Below, piece after piece: positions 42,694-53,946 of a DNA stretch of 64,000 nucleotides (positions are counted from its first letter, which is position 1; each line of letters starts with the position of its first letter). The DNA comes from Wyeomyia smithii (lineage: Eukaryota; Arthropoda; Insecta; Diptera; Culicidae). The notes beneath the pieces are model-generated. The model did no database searches. It had not been told where the DNA came from and worked only from the letters and a program-made list of their open reading frames with translations. The stretch is taken from contig NC_073695.1 of NCBI RefSeq assembly GCF_029784165.1, positions 146,579,131-146,643,130 of the forward strand. Direction: 5' to 3'. The position numbers and the translations under genes are program-made.

Positions 42694-43509
42694 GTGGTTC
42701 GAGCGGTTGAAGAATTCAATGCAAAAACTGAACTAGAAATTAAGAACTTCTTCAATTACGTCAAAACAAAACTAAAATCAGACAATTTTCCATCAATAAT
42801 GCAACTCGATGAACATGTTGGTGATAACTCGGAGAAAAATTGCAATCTCTTTGCAAAATTTCTCCAGGAAATCTATACCACATTTTCCGAAGAAAATGGC
42901 GACCACGATTATTTTGCATTTTATCCAGAATATCCAAGAAACGTTGGTGTTAACCAACTTCAGGTACAGGATGTTTTGCAGGGTCTGAGAAATTTGGACC
43001 CTTCCAAAGGACCTGGAACTGACGGAATACCTCCAGCACTCATGAAAAATCTTTCGGAGGAACTTACATCTCCTTTGTTCTGGCTGTTCAACATGTCGTT
43101 GGAAACTGGAGTCTTCCCAAATATATGGAAAAGCTCATTTTTAGTGCCTATTTTCAAATCTGGGCGTAAATCTGACATACGTAATTATCGTGGAATCGCT
43201 ATTATCTCTTGCATTCCTAAACTCTTTGAGGCAATTGTCAATGAAAAGATATTTGCTCAAGTCAAAAATCGAATAACTGATAAACAACACGGCTTCTTCA
43301 AAGGTCGCTCTACATCCTCAAATTTACTTGAATTCGTAGATTACTCATTGAATGCAATGGATAATGGGAACCATGTTGAAGCTCTTTATACAGACTTTAG
43401 CAAAGCATTTGATCGTATTGACATACCAATGCTACTTTTTAAACTGCAAAAAATTGGAATTGAGTCTGGTCTCTTGAAGTGGCTTGAATCATATTTAACA
43501 AACAGGTAA
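42694..43509 (+). pseudogene. Non-LTR RT, N-terminal half
   Basis: Motifs: GLRNLDPSKGPGTDGIPPAL, FLVPIFKSGRKSDIRNYRGI, ISCIPKLFEAIV, HGFFKGRSTSSNLLEF and ALYTDFSKAFDRIDI (motif A with catalytic Asp). It ends with a stop at 43507-43509 just before motif B; the endonuclease is missing (5' truncation). Confidence 0.87.
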
Positions 43510-44441
43510 CAAATAATAAAATTTAATGGAAAAAAGTCGAAACCCATTCAAGTTACTTCAGGTGTTCCCCAAGGCTCCCACTTAGGACCACTTCTTTTTA
43601 TTTTGTACGTAAACGACATTTCCTTCATCCTCAAAAATATTAAAGTTCTAATATATGCCGACGACATGAAGCTGTTTTTGGAAATAAAAAATCAAGAAGA
43701 CATCAATGTATTTCAGAATGAAATCCACACATTTTACATCTGGTGTAAGAAAAGCCTACTTGAAGTAAATGTAAAAAATGCAATGTAATATCCTTTAGCA
43801 GAAAATTAACAACGCCCAAAATTGTAATTGCATTAGGGTATCAGAATGTGAAGAAATGTGATAAAGTTAGGGATTTAGGAATAATCTTAGATTCTAAACT
43901 TAATTTCATCGACCACTATAACACTATCATACACAAGGCAAACAACATGTTAGGGTTTATCAAACGCTTCTGCTACAATTTTCAAGACCCGTACACTATC
44001 AAAACTTTGTATACTGCCTATGTGAGGTCAATACTGGAATACTGTAGCATTGTGTGGTCTCCTCGTCCTGGCGTACATGAAGAAAGAATAGAATCAGTAC
44101 AAAAGCAATTTCTACTATATGCTCTTCGTAAGCTAGGTTGGACCGCACATCGTCTTCCGTCATATAAAGCACGCTGCATGTTGATTGACATTCAAACATT
44201 GAAAGAACGGCGAGAGTACTCGATGGCTTCATTTGTAAACGATATCGTTTCGCAGAACGTTGACTCAGCAGTACTACTTTCTAAATTGAACTTTTATGCA
44301 CCCATTCGACAACTTCGACACCGTAGTTTATTTGCTCTTAACCATCATCGTACGGAATACTCAAGAAATGGACCTATAAATAGTATGATGAATTCTTATA
44401 ATCAACACTGCGAAGCCATTGACTTTACGATGTCCCGGTAA
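43510..44441 (+). pseudogene. Non-LTR RT, C-terminal half
   Basis: 43550-43788 reads VTSGVPQGSHLGPLLFILYV (motif B) and LIYADDMKLFLEIK (motif C). A stop at ~43786 is followed, from 43848, by KVRDLGIILDSKLNFIDHYN, YVRSILEYCSIVWSP and the C-terminal helical domain to 44441. No RNase H follows. Damage is limited to a few lesions. Confidence 0.87.
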
Positions 44442-44586
44442 AACTGAAACAGTATTTCTAGTCCTTGAGGCTGAGGACACAAAATTAATTTGTTTTATGT
44501 TTGTGTATAGTTTAGAAATTATTGTACCCAGTCTACATATATGATTGACGAAATAAATAAATAAGTTTAAATAAGTTGATTTCAAC

Positions 44587-46152
44587 TTAATCTGTTGCCA
44601 AACTTTGTACAAATTGGTGTCTTCGACAGAACCAAGCCATTTCCCAAATGCTTTTTTTTTCCTGTATGGACTTCCTCACTGCGACCAGAATCGTAGATCT
44701 ATTGTGAGATATGCCCGGGTGTCTGCTGTATCCCGCACTTCTCCCAAATGCTTCACTGCGATTAAACATTTCGAGCTGCTGATGGGTCATGAAGGTCTCT
44801 AATGCCAGTTGCAAATTTTCGTTGATGGTTGGTTGGTCGTGGATACTTTCTGGATTGTCAATACAAATGTTCCGAACAATCTGCGCTGAATCAATAGCTA
44901 GTTTATGTTGATGATCGCGGACAAGAGAAGCGTAACATACAGCATTCTAATCATACGGATAAAGACCGCAACGTGCGAATCCATTTGATAAAATTGTTGG
45001 CAGGTTCGACATTTTATCAACAGCCATTTTTAATAAAGGAGCGATTTCCTTCCTGGGAAGCAGAGCTCCAGCGTTTTTGATTCTCCACTCAACCAACATC
45101 TGATTCCAGAAATGTTTGAGAGGTCTAAAGAAGCTCACATCCAGAGGCTGTGTAACCTGAGTGGTGTTGGGGAAAAGACAAATTAAGAGTATGTTTTTCT
45201 CTTTACAGAACGTTGTTGAGTTAATTGAAACATGGGATGTATGTCCATCAACGAAAATAACAACAGGAAAAGAAATGTTCTCTTTCAGGAGCCACGGATA
45301 AAACACGTCACGCAGATAGAGATGAAACGAGTCTCTGTTCATCCACCCTGATTCCGTTTTGCCGGCCGCCCATCCTTTTGGAAGATTTTGGTAGATTTCG
45401 TGTGGCATTCTCTGTTTGTACGGGTAAATAATCATCGGAGGAGCTAGTCTACCCGCGTTTGCAGCGAAAAATGTCGTGTAAGACTCTTTGTCAGAGTTTC
45501 CAACTCTCGCATGAACATGTTTTCCGTCGGACTCCGCTAGTACTATTTCTCTGGTTGGAATGGTTCTGACAGCTGTCTCGTCCATGTTGAAAATTTGTTC
45601 AGGATGTTCCATTACATGCATCAAGTTTTCTTGAACAAGGTAATCATGCACTTCCCGGAACCATTTTCGAATGTGTTCCTCATTCACAACACATCTTTGT
45701 TTCGATAATGCACTGGCAACTCTCCTAGAAATGTTTGGGTGGCGACATATGTAACCGCTCACCCACTTCTTGCCAGGGACACCATCCTTAAACGGGTTCT
45801 CAGTTTTTGTTGTTTTCAAATATTGAGCAACACAAACTTTCAAGTGTTTGGTGCTGACGGGGAATCCTGCTCTGGCCATGTTTATTATCCACTTCTCGAT
45901 TTCCTCTTCAACGGCTTGCGCGAGAACGGGTGGCTTTCCAGCTGTGTTATTGAGATACCGATTGTTCCGTCTGTCCTGCAGAGAACTCGCTGGGATTCCA
46001 AACAGCTTTGCCGTACTACGTACAGAATGTCCTTTTCGGATATTCTCCAAAGCTTTACCCATTTGTGCTGCGGTATATCGTTTCTCTGCTTTCCCCATAT
46101 TGTCGAGCGAGTTGCGTGGAATTAGGCACCTGCGCAGAGAGAAGGTTTCCAA
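44587..46152 (-). pseudogene. pogo/Tigger-like transposase
   Basis: Best start is the Met at 46098 (MGKAEKRYTAAQMGKALENI); the ATG at 46152 would add 18 residues. An N-terminal psq-type HTH (VRSTAKLFGIPASSLQDR) and a CENP-B-type HTH (GFPVSTKHLKVCVAQYL) bind the ends. The DDE_1 catalytic domain shows all three acidic residues: FNMDETAVRTI, VVIFVDGHTSHVS and TQVTQPLDVSFFRPL. One TAG at 44947-44949 interrupts the reading after GLYPYD. The same frame then continues NAVCYASLVRDHQHKLAIDS for ~120 codons to the non-LTR insertion at ~44580. It is otherwise strikingly well preserved. Confidence 0.9.
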
Positions 46153-46564
46153 AATCCGTTCACGTTTATTTTGAAAAATTCAACACTAAAACATAGTAAA
46201 ACAATGCAATATTAAACCAGATCATAAAATGCTACCTGCAAAAAACAATTCATACACTTTTTCACGGAAATACTTTATAGAACACCGAAAAACAACACGT
46301 TATATTCTCTGCTCGTTCTTAATACACTCGCTAAGCTTGAAAAATAAAACTGAAATTCGTCGATCGTATTGTTGTTTTCTTCTTCTTTTCGTGGCATTGC
46401 GTACAATTAAACGTCAAAAATTTACACAGGATGGCAGATAGTATACAGAAATTCACCAACAAACATTACTTTTCGAAACATCTTCTTATATTTGATATTT
46501 TTTCACATTTTGATACGGAGTGCACGGAATAAGGAGTCGCACGGAATTAGGGCGCCTCGCGGTA

Positions 46565-47399
46565 CTTGCAGATGGAATTCGAAATGCGTGCTATTCCGCC
46601 GTTCTCGTGTGGACAAATAGAGCGGTTCAGCGTGTTTTTACAAACCTTCCGGATACTGAGAAGTTTCCGGCTGTGGCTCTAGAGAAAAAGTGGTACGACG
46701 TGGCACTGGAAAGATTGGATGATTTTTTTCAACCCGTTCGGCAAGATACATTGGTGCGTCATCGTTTACGAGAAATGAAAGCAATGAAACAAATGAAGGA
46801 TGTGCGATTTGCGACAACAGACTGCCGATTGCGGATTCGACAAGCACCCACCAGAAATATCCAAGATTTTAATGGAAATAACTCTAATCGACGTCATTGT
46901 TGAAGGGTGTTCATCTAACGACTTACGGCGCAGGATTCTCAAGAAAGACTAAACGTTGGAGCAGATTGAAGCTATGGGAGCAATGTTTGAAGGAGTTGAA
47001 GAGCAGTTGAGAAATTTACCAAATATTCAGATGCCAGAGAATAAAACGTTCCGGATTAAACAAACTCGGAATTCGAATCGAGAGCCATATATAAAACATC
47101 TAGGACGCGAGCGATTTGGTAATCATACTACATGTTACAACTGTGAAATGGTTGGGCATTTTTCCAATTACCCTCAATGCCCAGCACGAGACCAGGAATG
47201 CAGAAACTGCAAAAGAAAGAAATCACGAACCGAGGTGCGTACCACTCCGCAGCACCAAGTGAAGAAGATTCGTGTGGTGGAAGAACGGGACAAATTAACA
47301 GCTACCGAGAAATCATCCGAAATGAAATCTTACAATGCGTTTTATTCGGGAAATAAGCAAAACGTTATTCATTGCTGTGTTGGAGGAATTGGATGGTAG
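46565..47399 (+). pseudogene. Gypsy-A gag with zinc knuckle
   Basis: After the pogo insertion the reading VWTNRAVQRVFTNLPDTEKF, WYDVALERLDDFFQPV is gag. Frameshifts follow near 46790-46950. Then 46956 onward includes CYNCEMVGHFSNYPQC (an extra residue before the last Cys) and CRNCKRKK. TAG at 47397-47399 ends it immediately before the protease. Gag would form the particle shell. Confidence 0.8.
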
Positions 47400-48286
47400 T
47401 TTCTAGTCGACTCAGGTGCTGATTGTAACCTCATCACACCAGCTGCGTGGGAAAAAATGAAGAAAGAAAACATTCAGGTACATTCATCGAACAAGGGCAG
47501 TAATCGCGTTCTCAAGGCTTATGGAAGTGAAAGGCCATTACAGATTCTTGGCAGTTTTGTAGCTGGCATACAAGTAGGTCAGAGGTATGCTACCGCCGAA
47601 TTTTTTTGTTGTTGATGGCGGCCAGCAGTGTCTATTAGGCGACCAAACATCGAAACTTCTTGGAGTGCTTAAAGTTGGCCTAGATGTATACAATGTTGCG
47701 CAGATGAATGAACCATTTGCCAAAATCTCGGATGTTCAAGTTAAAATATATATGGACCCTAACGTTGAGCCGATTTTCCAACCACTCAGGAAGGTACCGA
47801 TCCCACTCGAGAGTGCTGTTAATCAAAAGCTCGAGCAGCTTCTAGCTCAGGATATAATTGACGTTAAAACTGGGCCAACTACTTGGGTATCACCGCTTGT
47901 TGTTGTCGGAAAATCTAACGGCGAGCCAAGATTATGCTTGGATTTACGTAGAGTTAACGAAGCGGTTTTGAGAGAGCGACACCCGATGCCGGTTGTTGAT
48001 GAATACCTGGCGCGTCTTGGAAAGAATATGATTCGAAGCAAACTCGACATTTCCGAGGCATTTCTTCAGATAGAGCTGGCTCCAGAATCACGCAATATAA
48101 CAACAATCATCACAAGTAAAGGGCTGTTCCGCTTTAAGCGCCTGCCATTCGGTCTCGCGACAGCCCCGGAAGCATTTCAACGGACAATGGATGAGATTTT
48201 AACGGGCTGTGTGGGGACACTGGTACTTGGATGACGTCATAGTGGAAGGCGCTACAGTAACTGAACATGACGAACGATTAAACGAG
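47400..48286 (+). pseudogene. Gypsy-A protease and reverse transcriptase
   Basis: FLVDSGADCNLITPAAWEKM at 47400 is the aspartic protease active site. After a frame change the RT starts with FQPLRKVPIPLESAVNQKLE, VSPLVVVGKSNGEPRLCLDL, IRSKLDISEAFLQIEL (motif A) and FKRLPFGLATAPEAFQRTMD. A one-base shift at ~48215-48222 leads to WYLDDVIVEG (motif C) and EHDERLNE, ending exactly at a GT (48287). Confidence 0.88.
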
Positions 48287-48433
48287 GTAATGTTGACATG
48301 TACACAACCTAATATGTCCGATGGTTAATGAACTGGTACAACTATTTTTATTTTGTTTTATTTCTGTTTTGCTAATTTCCTATCTGATAATAAAATGATA
48401 AAACTTATCGGTTGCATTTTTTTTCGACATCAG
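48287..48433 (+). other. Candidate GT-AG intron inside the Gypsy-A RT
   Basis: 147 bp beginning GTAATG and ending TTTTTTTTCGACATCAG, AT-rich with a pyrimidine tract. Removing it joins ERLNE to VLRRLKERGVKLNWEKC in frame. It has no terminal repeats or target duplication. Confidence 0.65.
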
Positions 48434-48952
48434 GTTCTTCGGCGTCTTAAGGAGCGCGGAGTAAAGCTTAATTGGGAGAAATGTGTCTTTTAAGTAGAAG
48501 AGCTGGAATTCCTTGGACAAACCATTACTTCTGATGGATTTTATCCTGTCAAAACAAAAACTGAATCGATTTTATCGTTTCGACAGCCTCGAAATGAAGC
48601 GGAAGTGAGAAGTTTTTTAGGGCTTGCAAACTATATGAACAAGTTTATTTATAATCTAGCCACTATTGATGAGCCACTTTGACGGCTAACACAAAAAGGT
48701 GTTAGATTTGAGTGGAATGACGAACAAGCAATAACATGCTTCAAACAAAACTGGTAAACTTGGGTACTTTGATGTAAATGACCAAACGGTAGTTGTAACA
48801 GATGCCAGTCCTACTGGATTGGGAGCAATTCTGGCACAATTTACAAATACGAGTTGTTAGCTATGCCTCAAAATCACTCACGAACACTGAAATGAGATAT
48901 TGTCAGACCGAGAAAGCACTGTCACTTGTTTGGGCTGTGGAACGATTCCAAG

Positions 48953-49161
48953 CAAAGCAAAGCCTTGGTGCTACATTCCGATTCGGAATTTGACCTTCTG
49001 TTTATTATACACAGACTTCACAGCCAACTGTTTGATATACAGGATAATTGCGGGGCCAGCGCTACAATCCTACTGACACTAACAGTCTCTCCCGAGCCGA
49101 GACTCGAACCTACGACGACTGGCTTGTTAGGCCAGCATCGTACCTCGAGACCAACTGGAAG
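48953..49161 (-). mobile_element. tRNA-derived SINE, 209 bp
   Basis: Minus strand: a tRNA-like head with A box (TTGGTCTCGAGGTACGATGC, ~49154-49135) and B box (GGTTCGAGTCTCGG, ~49111-49098), a body with CTGTTAGTGTCAGTAGGATT, and a tail GGCTTTGCTTTG at 48953. A 16-bp target duplication GTGGAACGATTCCAAG lies at 48937-48952 and 49162-49177. The tail and body resemble mosquito SINE200-type elements (from memory). Transcribed by RNA polymerase III when intact. Confidence 0.88.
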
Positions 49162-49281
49162 GTGGAACGATTCCAAGTCTATTTAATTGGTAGGTCTTTC
49201 GAATTGGTAACTGACTGCAAAGCATTGTAATATCTATTTACTCCTCGCTCGCGACCTTGTGCTCGTATTAAGCGATGGGTT

Positions 49282-49340
49282 AACCTACCACAATATATCT
49301 AACTAATGGTAGCAGTGGTCATAGGCTCCTACAGGAAAAA
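49282..49340 (+). mobile_element. 59-bp retro-insertion with A-tail
   Basis: Flanked by AAGCGATGGGTT at 49270-49281 and 49341-49352, ending CTACAGGAAAAA. Removing it restores the reading RIKRWVLRLQAFE. Probably a severely 5'-truncated non-LTR element or SINE. Confidence 0.8.
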
Positions 49341-49389
49341 AAGCGATGGGTTTTACGCTTACAAGCGTTTGAATATACGATAAAGCACA

Positions 49390-50078
49390 TTGAGGGAGAG
49401 AAGAACGCCACTGATGCATTATCGCGCCTGGCTATTGGAAACCCAAAACACAAGCAAAGAGCTCTTCATTAGAGAAGTAGCCACATCGGCTGCAAATGCT
49501 ATGGCCTTAAGTTGGCATGATCTTGAAGTCGCAAGTTTACAAGATGAAGAAATTCAAGAGATTCTAGAGGTACTGAAATCTGGACTTACAATGGAGCTTT
49601 CCATTCCATACCGGATCATAGCAAATGAGCTTTCTCATTACGTGATGTGTTGATGCGCGTAGATCGTATAGTTGTTCCGACAAGCCTGCGTGAGAAAGTA
49701 CAGCTCACGAGGGTCATCCCGGAAGCAGGATGATGAAAGCTCACTTGCGTACAAATGTGTGGTGGCCGAAGTTAGATCAGGATGTAGACAAATTTCAGCT
49801 CCAGAAGCACCTGAACCAATGGAACGCAAGGAAATGCCTTGCCAACCGTGGGAGGATGTGGCAGTAGATTACCTTGGCCTATTACCAGAAGGCCAGTATC
49901 TCTTGGTGGTATTAGACTACTATAGTCGATATATAGAAGTGAGAGAAATGACATCTACGAGCGCAGCAGCTACCATTCCGGAATTATGTTCTATTTTCGC
50001 TTTGTTTGAACTTCCAGCAACACTCAGAGCAGATTGTCAAAACAATGGAATTCATCTAGTCAATACAATTCCACATTG
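49390..50078 (+). pseudogene. Gypsy-A integrase, N-terminal and core part
   Basis: Decayed zinc-finger region (49390-49790, several frameshifts). Then PWEDVAVDYLGLLPEGQYLL (first catalytic Asp), VVLDYYSRYIEVREM and LRADCQNNGIHLVN (second Asp). It is cut by Gypsy-B after IPH; the next residues WPQQNGEV are at 62627 onward. Confidence 0.85.
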
Positions 50079-51367
50079 TGTTACACTTTGAGATTACGCC
50101 GACAAAATACCGCAACAAATTTTCCCGTGCACAACATAACGCTTAAGGTTGCTAAGAATGCAGCCAATCTAGAGCCCAAAAGCTCATTCTCTCGCTTGAA
50201 AATAATCAAAGCAGCAAACTGCTTCCGCTCTCGCACCACAAGGGCACTCCTCGGCCGCAAACACGATTGCGAGCAGTCAGTCGCTCAGTATAGTTGATCC
50301 AGAGTGGTCGTAGTGTCGTTGGAATCAAGGCACATTTAGTGAATGCAGCAATCGAAGGTTTACGCAAGCTCGCTACAGAAAGGATCACCGTAAAATTAAA
50401 CAAATCGACCGCTTAAAGGTAAAAGCATGAAAACGGGCAATCACAATCCCATAAAGACTAATTTGGGCTTCCCATAGAGCTTCATATTGCGACACGACAA
50501 CCACGTGATCACCAGGAACGATTCCGACATTACGGTGCAAAACGGGATCATCTTGGGGACTTGGACCGAGTCATATGCCAGACAAATCACAGGCTCAACT
50601 TGAATCACTCTTGATCACTTCGGTCACAGGATCAGCTCGTAGGGCCTGAGCCCAAGCAAATTGTTCGCGCACCCACAAGCACACATAGAAGGCCTTCATA
50701 AAGGTACATGTGCTTCACAATGAAGACCTCATGGAAGCTAAGTTAACAATGTATCGCCTCAATAGAGGGCCTTTTATTTACAGGCCAAAGCGTGGTTCAT
50801 CAATCCCCACTCATCAACTGAGTCAACTGCTAGAGGGCGCTGGAAAGGCGACACCTTGGACCACCTCACCAAGTTCCGGCGAGCAAATTTGGTGGCGGTT
50901 CTGTCAGCTGGTGAACAGGCGCGAGTCCTCCCGCCTTGAGGGCTCTGTGTGTGACACTCTAGGACTGTAGAGCACAAACTGCTGATGCGGCAGCGCAGTG
51001 GTGCGAGGTAGTGCCACCGGCGGCAAAGCCTGCCGGCGCGATCGTGCATGGCGCGACAGCAAATCGACGGTAGCGGACAGCGTGCGGCAGATGCAGCATC
51101 ACGGGGCCCCCAACGATAGTTTGAGTCAGCTGAAGTTGTCAGATTATACTAGACTACTGTATGTATAACCAATAGATTTAAGTGCACAATGATCCTAGTG
51201 TTTATTTCTTAAGACGGCCACTCCCGTTAAGTTTATCTTGAGTTGCGTTTCGTTCGATCTTATATTAACAAAGAGTCCTTAGTGTTTAGTACGTGTTGCG
51301 CTTGATTGCAAACTCCATTCGTATCGAGACGAACGATTTCTCCCAGACAGAGAGGGAAATTGGAACA
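50079..51367 (+). repeat. Gypsy-B 5' LTR, 1289 bp
   Basis: TGTTACACTTTGAGATTACG ... GGAAATTGGAACA. It holds the element's promoter and polyadenylation signals by family rule. Short frames within it are mirrored in the 3' LTR and are not genes. Confidence 0.92.
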
Positions 51368-51440
51368 TTGGCGCCCAACCTAAAAACCCACTAACGTCAG
51401 AGTAGAGATTGGTGTCTAAAAACAACATCGTTATTTAACC
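51368..51440 (+). other. Gypsy-B PBS and leader
   Basis: TGGCGCCCAAC at 51369-51379 is the primer binding site, of the type used with tRNA-Lys in other elements; the leader runs to the gag ATG at 51441. Confidence 0.8.
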
Positions 51441-53120
51441 ATGGAGTTCGAACATTTGGCAGATGATGAGTTGGACTTTGAGCTACTGATACGAGGTACG
51501 AAAGAGATAAAAGGATAAGACCGACAGGGGAAAGTAATACGTCTATGTCAACTTTCACGTAACAAATCTTCAACTCTACCAACGGCTTCCAACAACATAA
51601 TGTCAGATGTAGACAACATTTATCAATGTCAAGCAAGGTTACAAGATATTCTCCAAACGGTTGAATCGTCGTTTAGACAAAACAATGCAGACCAACTAAA
51701 AATTTGTCGATCGAGGCTTATGCATTACCAGCTCCGACTCTCTTTAATCACCGATAGCTTTATAACGGCCAATGCAAACAAATCGTTGGCTAACATCAAG
51801 CAAATCTTGGCCAGGATACAGGACTTCATGCTGAATCAACCATCCATCAACCCGGACGCAAAAGAGGATATTGACATTCTCCCTGGAGATAGGGAAACCC
51901 TTCAAAGGCTTAGGGATCCCCTATTACAATCTAGTGTAAAGGAATCTCAGCAACAGCCGCTAATCGAGGATCGGGAACAGCAACCAGCAGTAGTCAATCA
52001 ACAGGCACAGGGACAAGTGGAGGACGAAAAGCAAGACTTACATCAAGAGCAACAAATAATAGTGCAGCAACAGCAACTGCTGAGGCAGCAACAAGAACGT
52101 CAATACTGGGAACAATGTAGGCAACAGCAGGAACAAATCCATCAACAGCAGTTGCGACAGTTTCAACAACAACAACAAGAGCTACAACACCTCCTACAGC
52201 AGGAAAGAACAAAAAGACAGCAAATAGAAAACCAAATGGGACTATTGCAACATCGTCAGCAGGAACAATATCAACAGCATGATTCAGAGATCATTAAGCA
52301 AGACTTGTACTTGCGATTCCAAGGTTCTAACGAATCGTTCACATCGTTTTTCAGAGACCTCGTGGCAGCTTTTGAAATAGTGGAACCAGCCATATCAGAA
52401 TCAGAGAAACTGTTCATCGTGAAATCCCACCTGAACCCGGATTATTCACCAATCGCTGCTGCTTCCCGAGCCAAGTCAATTAAAGAGTTAGTAGTGGTAT
52501 GCAAGGACTTCGAAGTATCTCGATCGTATGCAATCAGAGGAAGGTCGTCTTTGACACCACGCACTTATTGGCCAAAACAGGAAACATCTTCATTTCAGCG
52601 AGCGTCTACAAACAGAACAGAAAATCCTAGCCGTCAAACTTTGACCCGACAACCATTTCACACAGCTCAACTCAACATGATGGAACTAAACCGAGAAGAG
52701 GAAGACGATTGGAACGCACAGGAGATTCGAGAACATGAAGCTATGCAACAGGACATCGCTCTACGGAACGAGACAGCTGCAAATGTCGCGGAGGAAGTGA
52801 ACGCGGTGCGCTTGCAGAACAATTTTCGACACAGGCAAACAACAAACTCACAGAACATAGGTAATGGAGAGCAGCGCTCAAGAGAGTTGGCGTCAACCAT
52901 TACATGTTGGCAATGCGAAAATCCAGGCCATACCTATCCTAACTGTCCCAACCAGAAACTTTATATCTTCTGTTACAGTTGCGGGAAAAAAGGATGTACC
53001 ACTCGCAACTGCGAAGCTTGCATCTCAAGATGGAAGCAGCTAGATTCCAATAATGTTTCACAGCAGTCGGGAAACCGCAGATGGGGAACCCTCAATAAAG
53101 GGTGTGGGCTCTCCCGCTAA
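51441..53120 (+). pseudogene. Gypsy-B gag
   Basis: Starts MEFEHLADDELDFELLIRGT at 51441. A stop/frameshift near 51515 separates this from the long frame (MSDVDNIYQC at 51600). The centre is a Gln-rich coiled coil (residues ~125-235 of the long frame) encoded by CAG/CAA repeats, followed by the capsid-like SFTSFFRDLVAAFEIVEPAI. Two knuckles follow: CWQCENPGHTYPNC (regular) and CYSCGKKGCTTRNC (Cys in place of His). It overlaps the next frame by 68 bases. Confidence 0.85.
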
Positions 53121-53946
53121 AACTTTTATTCCCTCACTCCTCAATATTCCCGCTTTCTGTAGAGCAGAATCGATTATGATCAATCCCCACGATAGTGACA
53201 ATCGGCCATATGCGCACATCAACATGTTAGGTCGGCAGATACGTGGTCTGCTGGATAGTGGAGCAACCTGTAGTTTGATCGGCGGTCCACTATGCACACT
53301 GGCGGATGAATTGGGATTGCACAAATTTCCAGTGAACGGAGAAGTTAAAACAGCAGACAACTCTGCGCACTCAGTATCATTTTTCGCCTACGTGCCTATA
53401 TCATACAACAATAAAAACCACGCAATACCAATGCTTTTTGTTGAAACCATGCCATCAATACTAATTTTGGGCATGGACTTTTGGTCCAAATTCGGCATCC
53501 AAGCCACCGTATGCGGAGTAACAACTAATCACGACATCAACTCATCCATCGTCAGTTCCCTATCGGCACAGGATAAGCAGAGATTGGACACGGTAATCCA
53601 GCAGTTTCCAACGTCACAAAAACTAGGCAGGTTGGGAAAAACAAGCTTATATTTTCACAAAATCGACACAGGCAATGCAACTCCTTTCAAGCAAAAACAC
53701 TATCCGATGTCTAGATTTGTGTCAGAAAACTTGAATAAAGAAGTTGACCGCATGTTGCACCTAGGAGTGATCGAAAACGCAGTTTGCTGTCCCTGGAACA
53801 ACCCTACGGTAGCAGTCAAGAAAAAAGATGGTTCAATGAGGCTGTGCTTGGATGCAAGAAAATTAAACACAGTCATAGTACAAGAGGCATATCCCATTCC
53901 CCAGATTGCTTCCATTATGAATAATTTGAGTGGATCTAGGTTCTAG
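53053..53946 (+). pseudogene. Gypsy-B protease and RT N-terminus
   Basis: Protease motif IRGLLDSGATCSLIGG and flap-region ILILGMDFWSKFG, then the RT fingers: YPMSRFVSENLNKEVDRMLH, WNNPTVAVKKKDGSMRLCLD and YPIPQIASIMNNLSGSRF. The -1 overlap with gag is the usual arrangement for frameshifted pol expression. A one-base lesion at ~53944 ends it just before RT motif A. Confidence 0.9.

Larger units (their letters stand above)
42687..44575 (+). mobile_element. Non-LTR retrotransposon fragment without RNase H, nested in pogo
   Basis: 5'-truncated element with RT only and a 3' tail of AATA repeats (ATAAATAAATAAG, ~44553-44565). Domain content and the GVPQGSHLGPLLF and LIYADDMKLF motifs fit the Jockey/CR1-type assemblage; clade not assigned. 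I could not find a convincing target duplication. On both sides the flanking minus-strand sequence reads as pogo transposase, confirming the insertion. Confidence 0.8.
41813..46562 (-). mobile_element. pogo-type (Tc1/mariner superfamily) DNA transposon
   Basis: Terminal inverted repeats CCGTGAGGCGCCCTAATTCC (left) and, reverse complemented, CCGCGAGGCGCCCTAATTCC (right), with TA duplication. Subterminal copies of an AATTCCGYGCA-like word occur near the left end (~41828, 42014, 42044, 42068) and near the right end (~46526, 46542). The transposase is on the minus strand and nearly intact. A non-LTR element is inserted in its 3' half. It interrupts Gypsy-A ahead of the readable gag. Confidence 0.9.
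41811..46564. repeat. TA target duplication of the pogo element
   Basis: TA at 41811-41812 and 46563-46564 at the outer edges of the terminal inverted repeats. Confidence 0.85.
48434..49389 (+). pseudogene. Gypsy-A RT thumb and RNase H, with two small insertions
   Basis: VLRRLKERGVKLNWEKCVF, ELEFLGQTITSDGFYP, SFLGLANYMNKFIYNLA (RT thumb/connection), then VVVTDASPTGLGAIL (RNase H Asp), ALSLVWAVERFQ, and after the SINE VYLIGRSFELVTDCKAL (second Asp), then RIKRWV and, after the 59-bp insert, LRLQAFEYTIKHIEGEKNAT. Scattered stops and frameshifts (e.g. 48490, 48680, 48760) mark decay. Confidence 0.85.

Noticed and set aside
45739..46125. Plus-strand frames of 108-128 codons opposite the pogo transposase
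   Set aside because: Complement of a clearly conserved transposase; no independent homology.
49098..49154. A functional tRNA gene
   Set aside because: A and B boxes belong to the SINE head; the cloverleaf is not complete and the unit has SINE body, tail and target duplications.
50206..50403. Small proteins in the Gypsy-B LTRs (also 56978-57175, 50710-50970, 57482-57859)
   Set aside because: They occur identically in both LTRs, lack known domains and are explained by LTR duplication.
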